Assembly (NCBI GenBank): GCA_964392915.1
Contig: CAYMRS010000059.1
Location: 1-12,357, forward strand
Source: JAAYUK01 sp964392915
GTDB taxonomy: Bacteria; Nitrospirota; Thermodesulfovibrionia; Thermodesulfovibrionales; Dissulfurispiraceae
Direction: 5' to 3'
Length of the DNA stretch: 12,357 bases
The translations under genes were made by a program, and so were the position numbers. Below the pieces are notes generated by a model. It was not told where the DNA came from. It saw only the letters and a list, made by a program, of their open reading frames with translations, and ran no database searches. Of this stretch, positions 1 to 7,076 are shown piece after piece. How positions within the stretch are numbered: position 1 is the stretch's first letter; each line of letters opens with the position of its first letter.

Positions 1-62
1 CGCCTCCTTAGTTGCCCCTGAGCAGGGCTTGCAAGGTGCGCTATTTTAACCGGACAGTAGTG
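1..62 (+). repeat. Dispersed ~61-bp repeat, copy A (window edge)
   Basis: These 62 bases reappear as their reverse complement at 9382-9442 and match at every position except for one extra base (the A/T near base 10). The similarity stops exactly after the bases CAGTAGTG at 55-62. On the other side it runs into the window edge, so the true repeat may be longer. The copy contains a small hairpin (CCCTG/CAGGG at about 16-27, with outer arms TTGC and GCAA). It lies 59 bp upstream of the HD-GYP start codon. A sharp boundary with near-perfect identity fits the end of an insertion sequence or other mobile element. A conserved upstream regulatory element is the alternative. No transposase is visible. 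Confidence 0.85.
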
Positions 63-69
63 ATATAAT
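61..69 (+). promoter_or_regulatory. Extended -10 promoter candidate for the HD-GYP gene
   Basis: The bases TGATATAAT form a perfect TATAAT -10 hexamer (64-69) preceded by the TGn extended -10 element. No good -35 box is found 16-18 bp upstream, where the bases are CTATTT. The TG dinucleotide is the last two bases of repeat copy A, so the promoter straddles the repeat junction. The predicted start of transcription is near 76, about 45 nt before the start codon. Confidence 0.5.
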
Positions 70-121
70 ATTCAAAAGTGGGCAGGGATTGACTTCTGTT
101 CCCGCAAGGGGAAGGAAACTT

Positions 122-1123
122 ATGGCGAACAGTCCGGAAAAAACACGCCTGTTAATGCTTGATCGATGCAAGAAGCTTGAAGCAGACGGTCGAATCTGCA
201 TGACTTCGGACGCTCATCTCATGACCTGCATTTCGGACATGCTGACCAATAAAATCTGGCCTTCGCTGGAGTTCCTGAAAATGGCCCGCTCCGGCGACAT
301 CAAAATGTCGGATGAGGTTGTCGATATTGTTATCCGCAACCTGGAAGATCTCTCGGCATGGGTTGACTTCCTGAAAGAAAAGCGTGCCCGCGAGTCGGTG
401 AAGAAGCGGATGCTGACCTCGGAGCCGACGCGGGATGAAACCTTTGCAAGTGAAATCGCGCTGACGCTTGCTTCGGAGAAGGTCGCAAACCGTGATTTCC
501 TGAGGAGGCTTGCCGCGCTGGCTGAATTCCGCGACTCGGGGAGCGGCAATCATATCGTGCGCGTAGGGCTCTATACCAATAAAGTCAGTGAAATGCTCGA
601 CCTTCCGATGACCTTCATTGATAAAATCACCTTTGCAAGCACCCTGCACGACATTGGGAAAATGGGAGTTTCGGCCGCCATATTGTTTAAGGAGGAGCCG
701 CTTACGGAAGAGGAAAACGCAATGATGAAGCAGCATACCGTGATAGGGCACCGGCTGCTGAAGAGTTCAGCCTCTCCCCTTCAGCAGATGGCAGCGGAAA
801 TTGCATTGACGCACCATGAGAACTGGGACGGCACAGGATATCCGCAAGGACTTGAGGGATACCAGATTCCGTTGTCGGGCGCCATTGTTAGGGTCTGCGA
901 TGTGTATGATACGCTCAGGAGCCGGCACTTTTACCAGGAGCCGCTTTCCCATGAACAAGCGATGGAAGTCATACAAAAAGGGAATGACAAGATACAGCCT
1001 TTACACTTCAATCCCGACGTTCTGGATGCTTTTCTGGAAGTAGCTGACGTTATCGCCGACATTTTTGATTTGCATCATCGTACCGTTCCGCTCGGCAAGA
1101 TACCCCTTTCGCATATCGAATGA
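122..1123 (+). CDS. HD-GYP domain protein, probable c-di-GMP phosphodiesterase
   Basis: This 333-aa soluble protein has no signal peptide or membrane segment. Residues 1 to about 115 are helical-looking and match no domain I recognise; they may be an input domain. Residues about 130-320 are an HD-GYP domain. It shows the first metal histidine (H144, in GNHIVRV), the HD pair with lysine (HDIGK, 176-180), HHE (231-233) and the signature GYP (239-241), followed by a CDVYDTL metal-site aspartate segment. Such proteins hydrolyse c-di-GMP to pGpG or GMP. The glutamate four residues before the first histidine, used for a third metal ion in trinuclear members such as PmGH, is Gly140, so a two-metal site is likely. 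I chose ATG 122 over an upstream TTG at 89 because AAGGGGAAGG sits just before it. It converges on the AEC permease gene with a 45-bp gap. The cognate signal is unknown. Confidence 0.9.
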   Translation: MANSPEKTRLLMLDRCKKLEADGRICMTSDAHLMTCISDMLTNKIWPSLEFLKMARSGDIKMSDEVVDIVIRNLEDLSAWVDFLKEKRARESVKKRMLTSEPTRDETFASEIALTLASEKVANRDFLRRLAALAEFRDSGSGNHIVRVGLYTNKVSEMLDLPMTFIDKITFASTLHDIGKMGVSAAILFKEEPLTEEENAMMKQHTVIGHRLLKSSASPLQQMAAEIALTHHENWDGTGYPQGLEGYQIPLSGAIVRVCDVYDTLRSRHFYQEPLSHEQAMEVIQKGNDKIQPLHFNPDVLDAFLEVADVIADIFDLHHRTVPLGKIPLSHIE

Positions 1124-1168
1124 CGCTGAGACGCGCCGGAGTGCTCTGCTCCACAATTTAGAAAGACC

Positions 1169-2083
1169 TCATCGCTGAAGCAGCACAAACACCGGCAGGG
1201 TCAGAAAGGCGATCATCGTCTGCATTGTGATGATGCTCGCCATGAGCGCATGATTCCCCCCAAGCTCTCTCGCCAGGATAAATGCTGATGATGCCGTCGG
1301 CAATGAGCTGTACAGCACCGCCATGGCAAGCGGCATGCGGTCTATTCCCGCCAGTACCCCGAGCCCCCAGACGAGCAGGGGCAGCACCAGCAGTTTCAGA
1401 ACGCTTCCCAGTGCGACAGGACGGACATGCCCCGCGATTGACGACAGATTGAGCCCCGCGCCGACCGCGAGCAGTCCCAGCGGCAGGGAAGCCTTGCCCA
1501 GCAGGCCGAGGACATCGGACACCATTAAGGGAATCGGTATCTGAAAAGCGCTCAGGGCAAGCCCGGCAATCGCGCTCAGGATAAGCGGGTTCTTCATGAT
1601 CTCTGCCGACGCGCTTTGCCATGAAAAGCCGTTGCGCGAGGCAAAGCGCGTCAGCACATAGACGGACAGGACGTTCACCGCCGGAATCATGGCGGCGGAC
1701 AGAAATGCCATCAGAGCTATCCCCGGTTCGCCGTACAGTGCCCCTGCCGCCGAGAGTCCGACATAGGTGTTGTAGCGGATTGCGCCCTGAAACACCGAGC
1801 TAAAAGAAGGGCCGTCGAGCTGAAGCCGGCAACGAAACGCGAGCAGAGCCCCGGCAACCGTCAGCAATGAGAAGGTTATGACTGCAAGGAGCGGTGCGAC
1901 GGTGCGGAGATCAAAGCTTAGCCGCGAGAGCGTAACGATAAGCAGCGCAGGGAACAGCACATAATACGTCAACTTCTCCACAAGCTGCCACGCTGCCGCA
2001 CTTCGGATAAAGACAAGCCGAAGAAGAAAGCCACCGGCGATCAGCAAAAAAATCGGCAGCAGTACCCAAAGGACACTGCTCAT
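1169..2083 (-). CDS. AEC (auxin efflux carrier) family permease
   Basis: This is a 304-aa integral membrane protein, almost entirely hydrophobic, with about ten predicted transmembrane helices in two halves. That fits the length and pattern of the AEC/BART-superfamily permeases (Mem_trans). Family-like features include an N-terminal helix ending in GGFLLR, a YYVLFPALLI segment, MKNPLILSAIAGL at the start of the second half and LPLGLLAVGAGL. Members export or import organic anions such as malate or malonate, but the substrate cannot be read from this sequence. The start ATG (2083-2081) overlaps the hrpB stop in an ATGA motif, so the gene is probably translationally coupled to hrpB. I prefer this start to one 13 codons upstream, whose extra residues are hydrophilic and lie inside hrpB. 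Pairing with a helicase suggests co-transcription rather than shared function. Confidence 0.88.
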   Translation of the reverse strand: MSSVLWVLLPIFLLIAGGFLLRLVFIRSAAAWQLVEKLTYYVLFPALLIVTLSRLSFDLRTVAPLLAVITFSLLTVAGALLAFRCRLQLDGPSFSSVFQGAIRYNTYVGLSAAGALYGEPGIALMAFLSAAMIPAVNVLSVYVLTRFASRNGFSWQSASAEIMKNPLILSAIAGLALSAFQIPIPLMVSDVLGLLGKASLPLGLLAVGAGLNLSSIAGHVRPVALGSVLKLLVLPLLVWGLGVLAGIDRMPLAMAVLYSSLPTASSAFILARELGGNHALMASIITMQTMIAFLTLPVFVLLQR

Positions 2084-4611
2084 GGCAGGCTCTTCACCCG
2101 CCGCGTCGGCAGGGCGTTCCAAGGGTCATCGGGCCACGGATGTTTCGGATAACGGCCGCGAAGGTCTTTCCGGACGGCAAAGTAACTGTTGTCCCAGAAA
2201 GCCTTCAGATCCTGGGTGATCTGAACAGGGCGGCCCGCGGGAGAAAGAAGATGCAGCAGGACCTTCACCCGGCCGCCGGCGATTGCCGGGGTGTCGGCAC
2301 AGCCAAACATCTCCTGCAGCTTTACCGCGAGGACCGGAACGTCTCCCGCGGCGTAATCAAGCGCAACCCGATGTCCGCTCGGCACCGCCAGATGCGCGGG
2401 CGCACGATCGTCGAGGAGGCGCTTCTGCTCCCATGAGAGCACCGCCTTGAGCGCCGGCAGAAGATTGCACTGCTTCAGATGCTCGGCGCTGCGAATGCGC
2501 GACAGAAAAGGGGCCAGCCGCTTCTGCGCCTCTGCAGCGAACGCCTGCCGGGAGAGATCCGGCCACTGCTCGTCCGGAAAGCAGCGCCGCAGAAGCGTGA
2601 CGCGGCCCTGCATCTGCAGTGCCTCTCTGGTGAAGCTGAGCATGTTCGGGTTTGAGGCGATAGCCTCGCATAAAAGCGGGATTGCTTCTTCATCCGATGC
2701 GGAAAATGGCTTTGCATCAAGCACAATCGTGCCGATGCGCTCTTGCAATGTTGCGACAACGCGCTGATGGCGCTTATCCCACCCGACGCGCCGCAGCGTT
2801 TCTATGCGGCTTCCATGCGCAGCGCGAACAATGTCTTCAGTCAGCGCACAGGCGACATGTACGACGCCGTCGCCTTTCACTCCGGCGTCAAGCACAAGCG
2901 CGACAATATAGGTGCTGTCGCTCATGCCGCATGTCGCAACCATGCGCACGCCTCTTCCCTGCGCCAGAAGAAACCTGCCCGAAGCATCGGCGCGCTTTTT
3001 CGCAAGCCGGTCTGGAAACGCGCTGAGCAGAAGTCTCGGCAGGGCGTCATAATTATTCAAAGCCGGCGCTCCAGCCGCGGGTGCTTTGGATATTTGGCGG
3101 AGTTGCCGAGCAACGCGGTCAACAGCCTGAAGCGCATTGATATCAGCGCCTGTTCGTTCCAGCTTGTCCTGCCGCCATCTGTGAAGCAGATGCAGTCGTT
3201 CGGCAATGTCCGGTTCGCAGATATCCGCCCGCCCTGCCGATCGCTTTAGGATATCGCGCTCCGAAAGCAGGGCGGCAAGATCGTACCCCAGATGCCGGGT
3301 TCCGATCTCCTGAGCATGCAGCAGAAGGCGTGCGAGCCTCGGATGGAGCGGCAACGCGGCCATCGCTCTCCCTATTGTGGTTGGCGAACCATCGATGTCG
3401 AGCGCGCCAAGGGCGCACAGAACTTCGGTTGCTGCTTTCCATGAGGACTGTGGAGGCAGGTCAAGCCAGTTCAGCCGTGACGGATCTCGTATGCCCCAGA
3501 CGGAAAGCTCAAGGACGAGCGGCGCGAGGTCCGCGATCATAACTTCAGGCGGCGCGAACTGCATCATGCCGGCAAATGTGTGTTGACTATAGAGCCGGTA
3601 GCATACTCCGGGGCCGAGCCTTCCGGCGCGGCCTTTCCGCTGCTCGGCAGATACCTTTGATTCCGAGACGGTGATGAGCCTGTTCATGCCGATTTCAGGG
3701 TCGTGCTGCAGCCGCCGGGTCAGCCCGCTGTCGACAACAACCCGAACCCCTTCTATGGTCAGGCTTGTTTCGGCGATATTCGTGGCAAGCACAATTTTTC
3801 GTCGTCGTGAGGGAAGAATTGCGCGTTGTTGATCCGCGAACGGGAGATCTCCATAGAGCGGATGGAGTTCAAGTTCGCTATCTGAAAGTTGCGCTCGTAA
3901 TCGTTCAGATGTAGACCGGATTTCGCCGGCCCCCGGCAGAAAGACGAGCAGGTCTCCCTGCGTCTCCCGCAGGGCTCGCAGTATCGTGTCTGCTGTATGA
4001 GCCATAAGCGGCGTGCCGTGCCGGGGAGGCAGATAGCGTTCATCGACCGGAAACGACTTGCCCGTTGCGGTGAGAACAGGCGCTCTGCCAAGCAGTTCAG
4101 CTATGGGACCACAGTCGAGCGTTGCCGACATGACCAGCAGTTTAAGATCTGCTCTGAGGTTGTGCTGCACATCGAGGCAGAGCGCGAGCGCGAGATCGGC
4201 ATGCATGCTGCGCTCATGGAACTCGTCGAAGATGATCATCGCCACGCCGTCAAGTCCGGGATCGTTCTGAATTCTCCGCGTCAGAACGCCTTCGGTCACG
4301 ACTTCAATCCTGGTCGCATCTGACACCCTGCGGTCAAACCGGATGGTATAGCCGACGGTTTGCCCCACCTGTTCGCCGAGCAGATGAGCCATCCAGCGTG
4401 CGGCAGACGCCGCGGCGATGCGGCGCGGCTCAAGCATGACTATTCGGCCATTTTCGGGAGGGGTGATGTCAAGCAGCGCAAGCGGTACACGCGTTGTTTT
4501 TCCCGCGCCCGGCGGAGCATGAAGAACGGCGGACGGCGATCCTTTGAGCGTTTTTTTTAATTCCGGAAGAATTACATCAATCGGATATGTGCGGGAACCG
4601 GATGTTTGCAT
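2080..4611 (-). CDS. hrpB: ATP-dependent helicase HrpB (DEAH-like, superfamily 2)
   Basis: This 843-aa protein is full length compared with E. coli HrpB (a little over 800 aa). Helicase motifs appear in order: motif I GAGKTT (35-40), motif II DEFH (129-132) followed by ERS, motif III SATL (162-165), then the ATNIAETSLTIEGV motif V region and QRKGRAGR (motif VI). A helicase-associated region follows. The C-terminus is the characteristic HrpB_C domain, with LSPAGRPVQITQDL and RGRYPKHPWPDDP. The protein is a predicted RNA-dependent ATPase or helicase whose cellular role is poorly defined in bacteria. The ATG at 4611 has no clear Shine-Dalgarno sequence (AACAG lies before it), but an in-frame start further in would remove motif I. 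It is divergent from the lipocalin gene and is followed by the AEC permease with a 4-bp overlap. Confidence 0.97.
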   Translation of the reverse strand: MQTSGSRTYPIDVILPELKKTLKGSPSAVLHAPPGAGKTTRVPLALLDITPPENGRIVMLEPRRIAAASAARWMAHLLGEQVGQTVGYTIRFDRRVSDATRIEVVTEGVLTRRIQNDPGLDGVAMIIFDEFHERSMHADLALALCLDVQHNLRADLKLLVMSATLDCGPIAELLGRAPVLTATGKSFPVDERYLPPRHGTPLMAHTADTILRALRETQGDLLVFLPGAGEIRSTSERLRAQLSDSELELHPLYGDLPFADQQRAILPSRRRKIVLATNIAETSLTIEGVRVVVDSGLTRRLQHDPEIGMNRLITVSESKVSAEQRKGRAGRLGPGVCYRLYSQHTFAGMMQFAPPEVMIADLAPLVLELSVWGIRDPSRLNWLDLPPQSSWKAATEVLCALGALDIDGSPTTIGRAMAALPLHPRLARLLLHAQEIGTRHLGYDLAALLSERDILKRSAGRADICEPDIAERLHLLHRWRQDKLERTGADINALQAVDRVARQLRQISKAPAAGAPALNNYDALPRLLLSAFPDRLAKKRADASGRFLLAQGRGVRMVATCGMSDSTYIVALVLDAGVKGDGVVHVACALTEDIVRAAHGSRIETLRRVGWDKRHQRVVATLQERIGTIVLDAKPFSASDEEAIPLLCEAIASNPNMLSFTREALQMQGRVTLLRRCFPDEQWPDLSRQAFAAEAQKRLAPFLSRIRSAEHLKQCNLLPALKAVLSWEQKRLLDDRAPAHLAVPSGHRVALDYAAGDVPVLAVKLQEMFGCADTPAIAGGRVKVLLHLLSPAGRPVQITQDLKAFWDNSYFAVRKDLRGRYPKHPWPDDPWNALPTRRVKSLP

Positions 4612-4700
4612 CTGTTATTGTCGCTGAACGGGTTTATGCCTGGCAACAGGGAAATATAAATCTTTGCAGATGAAGGGGTTGCGCAATCGTGAGCCCGCGA

Positions 4701-4729
4701 TTGTGTTTTGCGGCTTTTTTCTCTATCAT
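4701..4729 (+). promoter_or_regulatory. Sigma-70-like promoter candidate for the lipocalin gene
   Basis: TTGTGT (4701-4706) and TATCAT (4724-4729) are separated by 17 bp. The -10 ends only seven bases before the ATG at 4737, and no Shine-Dalgarno sequence is present in between. If used, the transcript would begin at or next to the start codon and be leaderless. The -35 match is only partial. Confidence 0.35.
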
Positions 4730-4736
4730 AAAATAC

Positions 4737-5300
4737 ATGAAACGCATTTGCGCGATTTGTGCCGTTGTATTGCTTGCCATGCTCCCGGCGTGCAGCCAGA
4801 CTCCGAAAAAAAACGCCCCGCCTCCGTTGCAGACGGTTTCGGGCGTTGATTTGAAACGATACGCGGGCACCTGGTATGAGATAGCAAGTTATCCGAACAA
4901 TTTTCAGCGCGGCTGTGTCGCGACAACCGCCACCTATGCGGCGCTGCTCAACGGAAAGATCAGGGTTGTGAACCAGTGCAGAAAGGAGCGGCTTGACGGT
5001 GACGTCATTTCAGCCGAAGGGAAAGCCTGGGTTGCTGACAGCAGGGCCGGAGCGAAGCTGAAAGTCTCATTTTTCTGGCCCTTTTCGGGCGACTACTGGA
5101 TAATTGAGCTTGGTGAAAACTACGACTATGCTGTTGTCGGACATCCTGAACGGAAGTACCTCTGGATACTCAGCCGTTCGCCGCAGATGGATCCCGCTTT
5201 CTATAACAGGATTCTGGAGCGCCTGCAAAATACTCATCACTACGACACCGGCAGGCTCGTCAAAACGCTTCAGCCCTCACCGCAGCCTATTTCGCGTTAG
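4737..5300 (+). CDS. blc: Blc-type outer-membrane lipoprotein lipocalin
   Basis: This is a 187-aa lipoprotein. The N-terminus MKR, a hydrophobic stretch and a lipobox (LPAC, cysteine 19) make a signal peptidase II signal. The residue after the cysteine is serine, compatible with outer-membrane sorting by the Lol system as known in E. coli. The mature part is a bacterial lipocalin: the GTW motif at 44-46, WYEIASYPNNFQRGC, an EGKAW strand, YAVVGHPERKYLWILSRSP and a final helix with HYDTGRL. Cys60 and Cys81 are probably disulfide-bonded, as in many Blc homologues. Blc proteins bind fatty acids or lysophospholipids in the periplasm and are linked to envelope stress or membrane repair. An upstream GTG (4689) with GAAGGGG before it would add 16 residues and spoil the signal peptide, so I chose ATG 4737. 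The tail overlaps the convergent chemoreceptor gene by 14 bp. Confidence 0.92.
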   Translation: MKRICAICAVVLLAMLPACSQTPKKNAPPPLQTVSGVDLKRYAGTWYEIASYPNNFQRGCVATTATYAALLNGKIRVVNQCRKERLDGDVISAEGKAWVADSRAGAKLKVSFFWPFSGDYWIIELGENYDYAVVGHPERKYLWILSRSPQMDPAFYNRILERLQNTHHYDTGRLVKTLQPSPQPISR

Positions 5301-6894
5301 TCTGTGAGATTTCCGTCTTGAGCGCGTCCATGTCCACCTGAATCTGCGCCACTGCCTGAGTCAGTTCTTTGTGCAGGGACTGTGCTTTCGGGTCTTTCGT
5401 CATTGCCGCCTTCACAGCTTCACGACCCAGCGTATAAATCTTTTCATGGAGCGTGGCTAATCGCTGATAGCTCGCCATATGGCCGAACACGGCTTTGCCG
5501 TCCTGGTGATACCACTGCCACATTCTGCAGGTGCCCGGAGCAGGAATATCCGACTCCCCGACAAGAAACTTGCCGCTTATCAGGTCGCCTACAATGTACA
5601 TATAAGACCTTATATCGCCCTTGCCGGCATCCAGTATGGCAGTAGCGCTGCCGTCTGTTTTGAAATCCGCAAAAGACGTTCTCATCTCGGTGACAATCTG
5701 AAGAATTTGCTCTGATCCCTTTTGAACATTGCCTGCCATATGTTCCGTTGCCTTGGATATCGACGCTGTGCCCTCAATACTCCGGGCCACTTCCTCCGAA
5801 GCCGAGGACTGCTCAACAACGGCAGTCGCTATCTGCGTAACCTGATCGTTGGCCGTCTGGACCGCGTCCACAATGCCTTCAAGCGCATCCATAACCTCTT
5901 TGATTGAGGCATCCGCCTTCACCACTTCTCCGGCGGTAGCGTTCATGCTCTTCGTTGTTTTTGACGATTCTTCCTGAACAGCCTTAATCTTGCCGGTAAT
6001 CTCATCGGTAGCCCTGATGGTTTTTTCCGCGAGTTTCCTCACTTCGTCGGCAACAACCGCGAAGCCTCTGCCCTGCTCCCCTGCGCGGGCTGCTTCAATA
6101 GCAGCGTTCAGGGCCAGGAGATTCGTCTGGTCGGCAATGTCCTTAATCACCGTGACGATGTTGCCGATCTCCGCAGTCTTTCCGTTCAGCGAGTTCATCA
6201 TCTGTTCCAGCTCTACTGTGGCGACATGCACCTGGTTGACGGTATTGACGGCATGCTGGGCAATTTCTCTGCCCCTGCCGGCAATATCCATGGCTCTTGT
6301 CGAAGTATCCGAGGCGGCAGAGGCGTTGCGCGCTATATCGTTAATTGTCTGACTCATCTCTTCCGACGCCACTGCGATCTGGTGCGCCTGAGTTTCCTGC
6401 CTCTGGGCTCCTTCCGCCATCCTGTTGGCGTTGTTCTTGAGCGAGCTGCCGGTGGTAACCACCCTGCCGAAGGAGAAGAGCAGGCTGTCAACCACTTTGG
6501 CGTAGGCGTCCAGAACTTTATTGATGTCCGTGGCGAGCAGCGCCACCTCGTCCCTGCCCTTCACGGGCAGCCGTCCCCGCAGATCTCCCGTCCGCTTTTC
6601 CAATGCTTCCGAAAATATCTGCATCAGGGAACCGTATAGTTTAACCGGCTTTGTGATAAAGCCGCCGCCGACAACAAAGGTGGTAGCCGTGACAATCGCG
6701 GACGCGATTACGCTCAGAATCACCATTGCGATAAAGAATTCCACGTTGGCGGCAAAGCCACCCTTTGCAAAAAAAAGCAGGTAGGCGACCAACCCTGCCA
6801 TCATGATGGAAATTGCCAGAATCGGCAGCAGCGATATTTTCCAGAATACCGGCCAGTTTCTGAAGCTCGTCAGATCTCTCAGGTGAAAATTCAT
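5287..6894 (-). CDS. Methyl-accepting chemotaxis protein with C-terminal CZB-like domain
   Basis: This 535-aa chemoreceptor has two transmembrane helices (about 17-41 and 52-76) separated by only some ten residues, so it has no periplasmic ligand domain. A HAMP-like linker (about 77-130) leads into a long coiled-coil MCP signalling domain. Its hairpin tip, around 256-285, contains QTNLLALNAAIEAARAG and GRGFAVVADEVRKLAE, the CheA/CheW-contacting signature. Residues about 425-515 look like a CZB (chemoreceptor zinc-binding) domain: CRMWQWY (C456) and, 27 residues later, H483, the spacing seen in DgcZ. The other two zinc ligands appear to be tyrosines (Y431, Y487). The sensing is therefore cytosolic or membrane-proximal. 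No CheR-tether pentapeptide ends the protein. The ATG at 6894 follows GAGGAG with five-base spacing. No che genes are nearby. Confidence 0.93.
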   Translation of the reverse strand: MNFHLRDLTSFRNWPVFWKISLLPILAISIMMAGLVAYLLFFAKGGFAANVEFFIAMVILSVIASAIVTATTFVVGGGFITKPVKLYGSLMQIFSEALEKRTGDLRGRLPVKGRDEVALLATDINKVLDAYAKVVDSLLFSFGRVVTTGSSLKNNANRMAEGAQRQETQAHQIAVASEEMSQTINDIARNASAASDTSTRAMDIAGRGREIAQHAVNTVNQVHVATVELEQMMNSLNGKTAEIGNIVTVIKDIADQTNLLALNAAIEAARAGEQGRGFAVVADEVRKLAEKTIRATDEITGKIKAVQEESSKTTKSMNATAGEVVKADASIKEVMDALEGIVDAVQTANDQVTQIATAVVEQSSASEEVARSIEGTASISKATEHMAGNVQKGSEQILQIVTEMRTSFADFKTDGSATAILDAGKGDIRSYMYIVGDLISGKFLVGESDIPAPGTCRMWQWYHQDGKAVFGHMASYQRLATLHEKIYTLGREAVKAAMTKDPKAQSLHKELTQAVAQIQVDMDALKTEISQTNAK

Positions 6895-7076
6895 TTCATC
6901 TCCTCTCACAAGAAAAGTCAATAATGCACTAATTTTCTATATTAGAATATTTCGACACATAGGGCCTATTAATATTGCTTATGATTGAATAAAGGTTGTT
7001 TGGGGGGAGTGTGCACTCGCCGGCGCGAACCGATGGCGGAAGCAGTGAGGAAGGCGCGGGTTTTTTTGGTCTGATA

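Noticed and set aside
89..121. TTG at 89 as the start of the HD-GYP gene
   Set aside because: It adds 11 residues encoded by the Shine-Dalgarno region of the ATG at 122, which has an AAGGGGAAGG ribosome site.
1158..1622. A 154-codon minus-strand frame
   Set aside because: It overlaps the AEC permease in another frame, has arginine- and cysteine-rich composition and no family features; it is a frame shadow of a GC-rich gene.
2743..3249. A 168-codon + strand frame inside hrpB
   Set aside because: It is antisense to a conserved helicase gene, with no recognisable motif and no ribosome binding site.
4682..4705. An intrinsic terminator: CAATCG/CGATTG hairpin followed by T-rich DNA
   Set aside because: No + strand gene lies upstream that it could terminate, the stem is short, and the T-run starts several bases after it; it sits in a divergent promoter region.
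6990..7076. T-run at about 7060 as a terminator
   Set aside because: The T-run is on the + strand, while both flanking genes are on the minus strand, and no matching stem was found before it.
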